DNA of 64,000 nt from Microbulbifer sp. YPW1 (lineage in GTDB: Bacteria > Pseudomonadota > Gammaproteobacteria > Pseudomonadales > Cellvibrionaceae). Both the position numbers and the translations under genes were made by a program. Under the pieces are notes generated by a model. It saw only the letters and a program-made list of their open reading frames with translations. It made no database searches and was not told the DNA's origin. The stretch covers positions 2,869,001 to 2,933,000 of the forward strand of contig NZ_CP055157.1 of the NCBI RefSeq assembly GCF_013367775.1. Reading direction: 5' to 3'. Every line of letters begins with the position of its first letter. Position 1 is the stretch's first letter. Shown one piece after another: positions 45,356 through 54,500 of this stretch.

Positions 45356-46435
45356 TTGAGCACTGACAAGGCACAGGGGCGGGTGGCACAGGCGACGCAG
45401 ACCTTCTACCTCGGGGTAGATATCGGGGGGACCAAGTGTGCCCTGGTGCTGGGAGACGCCGAGCTCAATGTGCTCGACCGCATCGCTTTCCCGACCGAGG
45501 TCCGCCGCGGTCCTGGCGAAATTGTGCAAACGCTCCTGGATGCCGCAGAGGCGCTTTTGCAAAAGCACGGGCTGCGGCCAAGCCATACGGACGGGATTCA
45601 GGCCATCGGTATCAGTTGCGGTGGCCCGCTTGATAGTACTCGAGGCCTGATTCAGTCCCCACCCAATCTGCCCGGCTGGGATGAGGTGCCTATTACCCGT
45701 TATTTCGCGGAGCGCTTCGGTGTAACTACGGCTTTGCAGAATGACGCCAATGCCGGTGCCCTTGCGGAGTGGATGTTGGGCGCAGGGCAGGGGGTGCGCA
45801 ATTTGGTGTTTCTAACGTTTGGCACCGGATTGGGAGCCGGCCTGATATTGGATGGCCGCCTGTACGCGGGAACCAATGATCTCGCCGGCGAATTGGGGCA
45901 CTGGCGACTTGCCGAGGACGGTCCTGAGGCATTCGGTAAGCGCGGCTCCTTCGAAGGCTTTTGCAGCGGTGCCGGTATCGCACAGTTAGCGCGGTGGCAG
46001 GCGCGTGAGGTGTTACTAAGGGGCGGCGAAGTAAGCTTTGCCAAAGATGTGGACTCACTCGATACCCTCACCACCAAAGACGTGGCCATTGCCGCGCACA
46101 ATGGCGACCCGCTGGCCCGGGAAGTCTTCGCGGAGTCTGGCCGCAAGCTTGGGGCGGGATTGTCGCTGTTGATCGATCTGCTCAATCCGCAAAAGGTCGT
46201 GATCGGTAGCGTGTTTGCCCGTTGCCAGGATTTGCTCTATCCCCATGCGCTAAAAGTGATGGAGGCGGAGGCACTCGCGCCGGCATTGCAGCGCTGCCAG
46301 GTGGTCCCGGCTGCGCTGGGAGAGGCGATTGGCGATGTGGCGAGTTTATGCGTCGCGCACTATGCGGCAACGAATGGTGTGCGTAAGCAGAAAGCACAAG
46401 CTCCGTTGCCAGAGGACCTTGACACAGTGACTTAG
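45356..46435 (+). CDS. ROK-family sugar kinase (fructo- or mannokinase)
   Basis: This 359-residue cytoplasmic kinase has the ATP phosphate loop GVDIGGTKCALV, a second phosphate motif LTFGTGLGAGLI, and ALQNDANAGALAEW with the catalytic Asp. In ROK proteins the E-x-G-H motif is followed by a CxCGxxGC zinc cluster; here GELGHWRLAEDG is present but the following segment reads RGSFEGFCSGAG, so most zinc ligands are missing. The likely reaction is phosphorylation of fructose from the mannose isomerase, or of mannose itself. The start is TTG with GGGGGCG just upstream. The permease follows 56 bp downstream in the same direction. Array F precedes it. Confidence 0.88.
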   Translation: MSTDKAQGRVAQATQTFYLGVDIGGTKCALVLGDAELNVLDRIAFPTEVRRGPGEIVQTLLDAAEALLQKHGLRPSHTDGIQAIGISCGGPLDSTRGLIQSPPNLPGWDEVPITRYFAERFGVTTALQNDANAGALAEWMLGAGQGVRNLVFLTFGTGLGAGLILDGRLYAGTNDLAGELGHWRLAEDGPEAFGKRGSFEGFCSGAGIAQLARWQAREVLLRGGEVSFAKDVDSLDTLTTKDVAIAAHNGDPLAREVFAESGRKLGAGLSLLIDLLNPQKVVIGSVFARCQDLLYPHALKVMEAEALAPALQRCQVVPAALGEAIGDVASLCVAHYAATNGVRKQKAQAPLPEDLDTVT

Positions 46436-46491
46436 GCACGCGGTTACGCACCGTTTGATAACAATCACGATAACAATAAACAGGAAAGAAA

Positions 46492-47913
46492 ATGGCGATT
46501 TCGACTTCTCAAGATGCGGCGATGGTGTCTTCCGATAGTAGTACCAACTATCTGGTGCCACTGGCATTTCTTACCATCCTCTTTTTCATGTGGGGCTTCA
46601 TCACGGCGTTAAACGATGTACTGATTCCCCATCTGCAGAATGTCTTCAATTTAACCAACCTGCAGGCACTGCTGGTGCAGTTTGCGTTCTTCATTGCTTA
46701 CTTTATCGTCTCATTTGTCTACTTTGTCTATGCACTGAAGGCCGGAGATTTACTGGTTCGGTTTGGATACCAGAACGGTTTGAGTGTGGGGCTTGCCATT
46801 ATGTCGGTAGGCTGCGCCCTGTTCTGGCCTGCGGCGGTGTTGAAGAGCTATGGATTCTTCCTCGTCGCCCTGTTTGTGCTGGCGGGTGGTATGGCGGTAT
46901 TGCAAATTGCGGCCAATCCCTATGTCTCTATCCTTGGTAAGCCCGAGGGCGCGCCGGCCCGCCTGAATCTCTCGCAAGCGCTTAACTCACTCGGTACTAC
47001 CCTGGCACCGGTGATCGGCGCTGCGCTGATTTTCAGTCATGTATCCGCAGACGCGGATGTGAATACGGTGGTACCACCTTATCTGTTTATGGCCGCAACC
47101 CTGCTCGCAATGGCCGTGTTTTTCAAGGTCGTAAAGCTGCCGAACCTACATACGGAAGTCGCCCCTACGGAAAATCGCTATGGCGTCTTCCAGCATACAC
47201 ATTTGTTGCTTGGTGCCCTGAGTATCTTTATGTACGTTGGCGCAGAAGTGGCGTTGGGTAGCGTGCTTATCAAGTATCTCGGTTTACCAGAGATTGCCGG
47301 GCTAAACGAAATGCAGGCGAGCGTGTATCTGGCGCTCTACTGGGCGGGCCTGATGGTGGGCAGATTCCTAGGGGCTGCGGCATTCTCCGCCTGGGCGGAG
47401 CGGCGCAGTATCTATGCTTATTTTGCGGCAGTGACGGTCATTGCATTCGCCTGTGTTGGCCTACTGGTCAGCTGGCAGGCCGCGCAAATATGGTGCTTGC
47501 TGATTGTCGTCAATATCGCACTGATGGTGGTGTGCCGGTTCAAGCCCAATCGCACCCTGGCAGGCTTCGCCGTGGCCTGCGTCGCACTGTTGCTGATTGC
47601 ACTGTATCAGAAAGGGTACTGGGCGCTCTGGTGCGTCGTGGCGGTTGGCTTGTTCAATTCCATTATGTGGTCAAACATTTTCACCCTCGCCATCCGCGAC
47701 CTTGGTAGCTACACGAGCCAGGGTTCCTCATTGTTGATTATGGCGATCCTCGGCGCGGCGCTGGTACCGCCGCTGATGGGATGGGTGGCCGATGCTTACG
47801 ACCTCAATATCTCCTTGCTGGTGCCAGCGGTGTGTTATTTGTACATCGTATTTTATGGTGTGAAAGGCTATCGTGCAGAGCGGAACTCCTGGTTTACTAA
47901 GCGGGATACTTAA
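46492..47913 (+). CDS. FucP/GluP-type MFS sugar:proton symporter
   Basis: This 473-residue inner-membrane protein has about 12 hydrophobic helices. FFMWGFITALNDVLIPHLQ in helix 1 and QIAANPYVSILGKPE with LNLSQALNSLGT are hallmarks of the fucose permease/glucose-galactose porter group. It should import a free hexose with protons. Linked to an AGE-type isomerase and a ROK kinase, mannose is the best guess, though fucose or glucose cannot be ruled out. It lies 56 bp after the ROK kinase. The gap holds two copies of GATAACAAT 12 bp apart, of unknown meaning. Confidence 0.91.
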   Translation: MAISTSQDAAMVSSDSSTNYLVPLAFLTILFFMWGFITALNDVLIPHLQNVFNLTNLQALLVQFAFFIAYFIVSFVYFVYALKAGDLLVRFGYQNGLSVGLAIMSVGCALFWPAAVLKSYGFFLVALFVLAGGMAVLQIAANPYVSILGKPEGAPARLNLSQALNSLGTTLAPVIGAALIFSHVSADADVNTVVPPYLFMAATLLAMAVFFKVVKLPNLHTEVAPTENRYGVFQHTHLLLGALSIFMYVGAEVALGSVLIKYLGLPEIAGLNEMQASVYLALYWAGLMVGRFLGAAAFSAWAERRSIYAYFAAVTVIAFACVGLLVSWQAAQIWCLLIVVNIALMVVCRFKPNRTLAGFAVACVALLLIALYQKGYWALWCVVAVGLFNSIMWSNIFTLAIRDLGSYTSQGSSLLIMAILGAALVPPLMGWVADAYDLNISLLVPAVCYLYIVFYGVKGYRAERNSWFTKRDT

Positions 47914-48002
47914 AGCGCACATTGTCTGTGCTTGCTATTTCCCTGCTACCGTAATTTGACCGCTCTCGCGCTTAGCGGGGGCGGAGCCTGCGAGGACACC
48001 CT

Positions 48003-49001
48003 GTGCGCTGTCTCATAATCTCATTTATTCTGCTAAGCCTGTCGTCTCATGGCCTCAGAGCTGAAGTGCCAGAACTGGAACTGGCGACGCTGCCCACTTT
48101 CACGCTTGAAAATGGTGAAGTCTTGCGAAATGCCAAAATAGGCTACCGCGTGGCCGGATCGCTGAATGCGCAGCGTTCCAACGCAATTTTGTATCCAACT
48201 TGGTTCATGGGTACATCTGAGGATCTGTTCAATTACGGTGCGACTGATCCGATCGATACCGAGAAATACTTCGTAATTGTGATGGATGCGTTGGGTAATG
48301 GCGTTTCCTCATCGCCATCGAACTATCCAGAATTTCCGAGCATTACGATTGGCGATATGGTGACAGCGCAGCACAAGCTACTGATGGAGATATTGAAGGT
48401 TGAGCACCTTCATGCCGTCATTGGTACCTCAATGGGGGGTATGCAGACTTACGAATGGCTGACACGTTTCCCAAACTTTATGGATCGTGCCATTCCACTT
48501 GTGGGATCGCCACAGCTTGGATCTTACGATAGGTTGTTGTGGAAAACCCAGTTGGAGGCCATCGCTCTAGCGCGACAGGGTGGTAACGGGGCAGATGCAA
48601 AACCGCTGGTGGGGATGATTGATGCACTGGCACTGCATACGCCAGAGTACCACGCTCGCAGAACACCTCGCAGTCAAGCTGCTGCTTTCATTACTGCCGC
48701 CCAAGCCAGCGGAGCCAACGACATAAATAACAAAGCCGCGCAGCTGAATGCAATGCTTGCCCATGATGTCAGCCGAAATTTCGACGGCTCCATGGAGCAT
48801 GCCGCTGCCGCAGTAAAAGCACGAGTGTTAAGTATCGTTGATCTGCAAGATCATATGGTTACGCCCGATCCGGCAATTCGTTTTGCAGCCCTGATCGGTG
48901 CTGAGTCAATTGAGTTGGATACATACTGCGGTCATATGACGACCTTCTGCGAAAAGAAAATCATTGAAGAGGCTGTTGTTGAGTTTTTGGAGCAGCCATA
49001 G
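48003..49001 (+). CDS. Exported MetX-like alpha/beta hydrolase
   Basis: This 332-residue protein resembles homoserine O-acetyltransferase-type alpha/beta hydrolases. It has a signal peptide (MRCLIISFILLSLSSHGLRA). The nucleophile elbow is GTSMGGMQ, the acid is in DLQDHMVTP and the His in CGHMTT. Cytoplasmic MetX is not exported, so methionine synthesis is unlikely and an esterase or acyltransferase role on an extracellular substrate fits better. The start is GTG with GAGGA six bases upstream. It lies 90 bp after the permease on the same strand and converges with the GH43 gene. It may remove acyl groups from the glycan, which is inference. Confidence 0.8.
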   Translation: MRCLIISFILLSLSSHGLRAEVPELELATLPTFTLENGEVLRNAKIGYRVAGSLNAQRSNAILYPTWFMGTSEDLFNYGATDPIDTEKYFVIVMDALGNGVSSSPSNYPEFPSITIGDMVTAQHKLLMEILKVEHLHAVIGTSMGGMQTYEWLTRFPNFMDRAIPLVGSPQLGSYDRLLWKTQLEAIALARQGGNGADAKPLVGMIDALALHTPEYHARRTPRSQAAAFITAAQASGANDINNKAAQLNAMLAHDVSRNFDGSMEHAAAAVKARVLSIVDLQDHMVTPDPAIRFAALIGAESIELDTYCGHMTTFCEKKIIEEAVVEFLEQP

Positions 49002-49048
49002 AACCGGGGCGACGAGACCCCGATTGCGTATTTCCAATAGGGGCTAAT

Positions 49049-50032
49049 TCAGGGGCGAATTTCATACCGCTGAGTAGTGAACGAAGGTCCATTCACATAA
49101 ACTCTTTCCTTCCCGATCACGATCGGATCAATCCGCGGATACCGCGCGGTGTAGTCCGTATCCCAGCCGTGGTAGGCAATCCAGTCGTTGCCGCCTTCAT
49201 CCTTGAACAGAAAGTGGTGCCCGGGGCCTTTGACCACCTCGTTCGACTGCAGCACTATATTTTCTCCCTCTTTGTATGGACCCAGAGGCGAAGGGGCAGT
49301 GGCGTAGCGCACTTTGTAGGTGTCGTCGGTCCACGCTCCCTCACTGAAGGTCATCACGTAGGTGCCATCGATGTTCTGGACGATGGGCCCTTCCTGCCAG
49401 CCGTACTGATCAAATATTTTTACCGGATTGCCGTCGACGCTGGTGGGCGAGGTCATCTTTTCCATGTAGATGTTGCCGGCGGTAAGTCCTTTGCCGTTGT
49501 ACTGCTCGATGGTGTAGTACATATACATCTGCCCATCGCGGTCGCGGAAAGGGTGTCCGTCGATGGAGCCATGGGGGATCACGACACCTAGGTCTGTATA
49601 AGGGCCTTCGATATCGTTGGCAACGGCGACTCCCACGCGGTTGCCGCGGTTGTTGGGTGAATCTTCTGGAGATGCGGTGTAGTAGAGATAAAACTTGTCG
49701 TCGATCTCGATCACTTCCGGCGCCCAGAAGTGTTTCCAGTTCCAGTTTTTTGGTCCGCCCGGTTTTACCGCCCCGCGAACGAAGGTCCACTCCTGCAGGT
49801 CAGGGGATTTGTAGATCTGTATTCCTCGCCCATCGGGTGCTTTTCCGGTGGCCATCATGTAATAGAAGCCGTTGTGGAAGTACACGCAGGGGTCGGCGAG
49901 ATACTTGTCGATGATGGGGTTTTTCCAGGTGAGGGTGCGCGTGTCTGCGTGCAGGTCTCCCGCCCAGAAGACTAGCGCGCAGGTGGTGAGGCAGAGGGCC
50001 AGCAGCGAGTTAAACCGTGTGAGTTTCCGCAT
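49049..50032 (-). CDS. Secreted GH43-family glycosidase
   Basis: This 327-residue enzyme has a signal peptide ending near LHADT. The five-bladed propeller of GH43 is indicated by the catalytic triad: Asp in YLADPCVYF (base), Asp in SIDGHPFRD (pKa modulator) and Glu in WQEGPIVQN (acid), plus FWAPEVIEID. Known GH43 enzymes remove arabinose, xylose or galactose in inverting fashion. The gene starts 3 bp after the GH125 stop on the same strand, so it is the last gene of a GH74-like/GH125/GH43 operon. Its target is probably a side chain on a mannan-like chain. There is no accessory binding domain. Confidence 0.9.
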   Translation of the reverse strand: MRKLTRFNSLLALCLTTCALVFWAGDLHADTRTLTWKNPIIDKYLADPCVYFHNGFYYMMATGKAPDGRGIQIYKSPDLQEWTFVRGAVKPGGPKNWNWKHFWAPEVIEIDDKFYLYYTASPEDSPNNRGNRVGVAVANDIEGPYTDLGVVIPHGSIDGHPFRDRDGQMYMYYTIEQYNGKGLTAGNIYMEKMTSPTSVDGNPVKIFDQYGWQEGPIVQNIDGTYVMTFSEGAWTDDTYKVRYATAPSPLGPYKEGENIVLQSNEVVKGPGHHFLFKDEGGNDWIAYHGWDTDYTARYPRIDPIVIGKERVYVNGPSFTTQRYEIRP

Positions 50033-50035
50033 AGG

Positions 50036-51517
50036 TTAAATATTTCCCATCGCCAATATTTTGGGTTTCTCGCGGTGCAAATTCACCAGCAATTCGCCGA
50101 ACAGTGTATTCGCCCATGCAAACCAGGCGCGGTTGAAATCGCTCGGATCGTCCTTGTGGAAGGCCTCATGCATAAACCCGGTGCCTGCATGGGTGTTTTT
50201 TAGCATCCTGAGACAGTGGGCAATTTCCTTTTCATCGCGGGCGGTCATGGCGCGCAGGATTATCCCCATGGGCCAGATCTTTTCCTTGCCGGTGTGCGGG
50301 CTGCCCTGGCCCTCGGCGGCGGTACCGCGCAGGAAGTAGGGGTTGCTGTCGGAGAGCAGGAAATGACGGGTATTCTGGTAGATGGGGTCGTCGGCAAATG
50401 TGGGATCCAGGTAGGCCAGGGACATGAGTGATGGCACGTTGGCGTCGTCCATAAACAGCTTGTTGCCGAAACCGTCGACTTCATACGCATAAATTTTACC
50501 GAAGCCCTGATGCTCCGCGATACAGTGGGTCTGAATGGCTTCATCCAGTTCGTCGGCAAAGTCCAGGCAGGTCTGAGCCTCTTGTGGCTGATCGAGAATG
50601 TCTGAATAAATACTCGCTAGCTGGCGCAGAGACAGCATGGCGAAGATATTGGACGGTACCAGAAACGGGAATACGGTGGCGTCATCGGAGGGGCGGAAGG
50701 CGGAGGCGATCAGGCCTACGGGATTGACCGGGCGGCCGGTGCCTTCGAATACCGGAGCGTCGATCATGCGCCCGGATACCCGCACAAAGCGGTAGGGGCT
50801 TTCTCCCTGCTTGCGCTGTTCGGTGCGGAATACCTTTAGCACTTCGCGCATCGCTTGCTGCCAGTTCGTATCAAAGATGCTGCTGTCGCCGGTGGCTTTG
50901 TAGTAGCCATCGGACAGGCGAATCACGTAGCACAGGGAGTCGATTTCCCACTTGCGTTCGTGGACGCCATCGATGGGAGTGGGCTCATCGCTGGCCCACT
51001 GGGATTTTTTGCTGAGGTCTTTATAGAAGGCGTTGGCATGGGGATCGCGCAAAATGCACTTTACCTGGCGGTTGACTAGCCCGGCGATCAGGTTGCGGAT
51101 CTTTTCATCTTGTTTGATCAGGCTCATGTAGGGCCAGACCTGGGCGGTGCTGTCGCGCAGCCACATGGCGTCGATGTCGCCAGTGATGATGAAGGTGTCG
51201 GGCTTGCCGTCGATCCACTCGAAATCCACCGTGGTATCGAGGGTGTTGGGATAGCAGTTTTCAAATAGCCAGCGTAGCTCCGGGTCTGTGATGGCGTTGC
51301 TGACCTGTTCGATGGTGCTTTCGACCGCGCTGCTGGTAAATGTTCTTTCACCCGCGGCAGGGCGGTTTGAAATTAGCGCGGCATCTTTATCGGTGGCCGG
51401 TTTTTGCTGCATGGCATTTGCACCAACGGCACTTGCCAGGGGTGCGAGGGAGAGGCCCATCAGGCCCGCTCCGGTTTTTAACAGTGTACGTCTAGGGAAA
51501 TGGGTTGGCACTTTCAT
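50036..51517 (-). CDS. GH125 exo-alpha-1,6-mannosidase
   Basis: This 493-residue enzyme begins with a twin-arginine-like leader (FPRRTLLKTGAGLMGLS), so it is probably exported folded. The GH125 signature DTTVDFEWIDGKPDTFIITG is followed by DIDAMWLRDSTAQ, and later FLMDDANVPSLMS and TGFMHEAF with the catalytic-region residues. The family releases mannose from non-reducing ends of alpha-1,6-linked mannan without metal ions. It is the second gene of an operon between the GH74-like enzyme (57 bp upstream) and GH43 (3 bp downstream). With GH38 and the mannose isomerase it is the clearest evidence that the substrate contains alpha-mannose. Confidence 0.92.
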   Translation of the reverse strand: MKVPTHFPRRTLLKTGAGLMGLSLAPLASAVGANAMQQKPATDKDAALISNRPAAGERTFTSSAVESTIEQVSNAITDPELRWLFENCYPNTLDTTVDFEWIDGKPDTFIITGDIDAMWLRDSTAQVWPYMSLIKQDEKIRNLIAGLVNRQVKCILRDPHANAFYKDLSKKSQWASDEPTPIDGVHERKWEIDSLCYVIRLSDGYYKATGDSSIFDTNWQQAMREVLKVFRTEQRKQGESPYRFVRVSGRMIDAPVFEGTGRPVNPVGLIASAFRPSDDATVFPFLVPSNIFAMLSLRQLASIYSDILDQPQEAQTCLDFADELDEAIQTHCIAEHQGFGKIYAYEVDGFGNKLFMDDANVPSLMSLAYLDPTFADDPIYQNTRHFLLSDSNPYFLRGTAAEGQGSPHTGKEKIWPMGIILRAMTARDEKEIAHCLRMLKNTHAGTGFMHEAFHKDDPSDFNRAWFAWANTLFGELLVNLHREKPKILAMGNI

Positions 51518-51574
51518 GGTAATGCAGAATGCTCTTTGTTTTCGGTTAAGGGCGCTTTGGAAGAAGGGCCGTTA

Positions 51575-54500
51575 TTACTGGAGTACCACGCTGCCCTGGT
51601 TCCATTCGGGCTGGTCGCCATTGCCGCGTTTCCACTGGCAGGTCACCACGGGTTTCTGGCCGTAAATGCCGTCGACTTGATGGGTGGTCATGCCATGGTT
51701 GCAGCTGACGATACGCACACCGTTGTCCAGCACACTGTTGTCGAGCTTGTGGCCGGCGTATTCGGCTTTCAGCCAGGCTTTGTGGCTGCTGCCGTTGCGG
51801 TAGGAAAGCTGGTCGAGCGTCAGGCTGAGCGCAAAGTTCTCACCGGTAGGCGCGCCGGTGCTGTCCACTGGGGCAATAGCGCCGCGCAGGGTTTTGCCGT
51901 CTTCATTGATCCCCTTGAAGTAAGGGGAGGCATCGCCACCGGATGCGGTCAGGGCCAGGGTAAAGGGCACGATTTCCGCATTGTCGCCGGGTGCGGATTT
52001 CCACTGGCATTGCACACCGTTGATTGCGTCAGCGCCGTCAAAACCTTTCAGGCCCGGGCCGTCGATACCGGGACAGGTGACCTTGCCACTGGCAAGCTGC
52101 GGTGTGATCTGCAGTTTGTAGTCTTCGGGCTTGATGTAGGCCTTGTGGCCGCTACCGGCACCGTAGCTCGCCTGGTCGAGGCTCACCGAAAGATTGTGCA
52201 GTGTGCCGCCCAGGGAAATGCCTTCCACAAGGAAGGCATGTGAAGAGAAGGTGAGGGAAACAGCAGCCCTTGCGGGCTGCTCTCCTTCGTTGTTGGTGGT
52301 GGGCTGCTCGGTGACCTGGGCCTGGCCGCCATCCACCACAATGGTGGTGGAGGTGGTCCAGGAGGTCGCGGAGCCACTGGCGTTGCGGGACTTGACGCGG
52401 AAGGTGTAGGTTTCTCCAGCGGTCAGTCCGTCCAGTACCACACTGGTGCCGGTGATGTCGTACTCACCTTTGCGCCAGATGTCGCCTTGCAGTTGTTTCT
52501 GCGCGTCGTAAGTGACGGCATCCACCACCGGGTTCCAGCTGAGTCGCACGGAAGTACTGGAAAGCACTTCCACCACCAGACCGGTGGGTGGCCCGAACTC
52601 ACCACTAGCTTCCGCCTGGGTGGTTGCGGAGGCGACCGCAGACCAGTCCGACTGTACGCTGCCGTTAATGGCGCGCACCTGATACTCGTAGGTGGTTTCT
52701 GCTGAGAGACCGGAGTCGGTTGCCGCTGTACCGGCCGGGGTCGCGATGGTTGCCCAGCTGCCACCTGCGGTACGACGTTGCACCTCGTAGCTTTCCCCAT
52801 TGATCACGGCCTCCCAAACCAGCGCGATCGAACTGGAAGATTGCGCGGAGGCACTCAGGTTTTGTGGTGCTTCCAGCGTGATGGCGTCACTCAGGGTGTA
52901 CTGTCCGGAGGTGGTCCAGGTGGTTGCCTGGCCCGCTGCGTTGCGGGATTTCACGCGGAAGCTGTAAGTACCGCCTTCTTCCAGACCGCTCAATACAACA
53001 GAGGTATCGGCAACATCGTACTCGGCTTTGCGCCATACGGTATCGCCAGCGATCTGCTGCTGTACATCATACGTCACGGCGTCGGTAACGGCGCTCCAAC
53101 TGATGCGTGCAGAGGTCGCGGAGAGCACGTCGACGGTAACGGTTGCGGGCGGGCCCCAGCTACCGCTGCCACCACCACTACTGCTGGAGGTACTGCCGCC
53201 GCTGCTGCTCGAGCTGCTGGATGAGCCACCGCCACTGCTGCTTGAACTACTGGAGCTGCTGCTCGAACTACTGCTGGAACTGGAACTGGAACTGGAGCTG
53301 CTGCTGGAACTGCCGCCGCTGCTGCTGCCGCTTCCGGGTTCATCGCAGTACTGTTGCAGGCTGACCTCGTCGACCCATACATCCGCGTTGTCACCACCGA
53401 GGAATATACCCAAGTTGAGGTTGCCGAAGTCCACATCCGGCTCGTAGAACAGGGTAAAGGTTTGCGGACTGGTGGTGAGCTGCAAAACGTCTGCATTTTT
53501 GATGTTCCACCAGGGGCTGCTGGCCTGGTGGATTTTCACCTCAATGCTGCGCGCAGCGGCCGATTTGGCGGTGAACATCAGCGCGTACTTCTTGCCCGGC
53601 TCCAGTTTTCCGAAGCCGCGTTGCAGCTGCACATCGTTGGTGTTGCTGGCCTGACTGATCGTCACGTGCAGTGAATCGCCTTCGCCAAACCCGGATTCCA
53701 CGCCCGTTGCGCCAGAGGCTACCGCACCGGCACCGGTGTTGACGTACAGGTTCCAGCCGCCCATGCCGCCGCTAAAGTGGCCGTCCGGAGTCAGGTTCAC
53801 CGGCTCACAGGGTACCGGCGGAATAACCGGTTCACCGGAGGTGGTGGTGCTGCTGTTGGAATAGCCGGACTCGCCCGCATCGTTGAATGCATACACCCGG
53901 TAGGTGTAATCCGTATAACCGGCGAGGTCGAAGTCGGTATAGGAGGTAGTGTTGGGGCCTACCTGGCCAACGGTCACAAAGCTGCCACCGCTGGTACTGC
54001 GCTCGATACGGAAGCCCTGTTCGTTGTTGGCGGAGTCGCTCCAGCTCAGGTTAATGGTGTTGGTTGGTGCATCGAGACTACCTCCCAGTGCGGACGGTGC
54101 GGAAGGAGCACTGAACGGCTTCGCCGGCAGCGGTAGCGTGGGCATGTCGGTGCGCCACAGACCGGCACCGGGCGTCGCGGAATAGATCCGCATCATGCCG
54201 TCGGTTTCGGTAAAGCGCGAACCGGTCATGCCGGAGAAGTGCATATCGCCGGTGATGTCTTCCCAGGTTACCGAGCCATTGCTCTGTATGGTGCCGAGGA
54301 ACACCCCGTAACCGACCTGGAGCGAGTGGTCGTAGTAACTCACCAGCATCTTGTCGGCATAGGCCGCGGAGCCGCCTTTACCACCGAAGCCGAAGCGATC
54401 ACCGACCGCGTCCCACCACACCAGATTAGAGGTGGGGCGAATGTTCATGGCATCGGCCGGGGTAAATGCTTTGCTCCAGGATTCACCCTCGTCGGTGGAC

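Noticed and set aside
46457..46477. Two copies of GATAACAAT upstream of the FucP-type permease, resembling half a lac operator
   Set aside because: The sequence is AT-rich and short, no LacI-type gene is nearby, and a similar run occurs at 3904-3912 without a clear link.
49003..49024. Hairpin CGGGG...CCCCG between the convergent MetX-like and GH43 genes
   Set aside because: The stem is only five pairs and no T-run follows on either strand, so it is not called as a terminator.
51500..52243. Plus-strand open frame of 247 residues across the end of the GH74-like gene and the GH125 start
   Set aside because: It overlaps two well supported genes on the other strand and shows no family motif.
53028..53447. 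Long open frames opposite the poly-serine linker of the large GH74-like enzyme
   Set aside because: They are reverse-strand translations of a repetitive serine-coding stretch and have Cys/Leu or Ala/Pro-rich low-complexity sequence.
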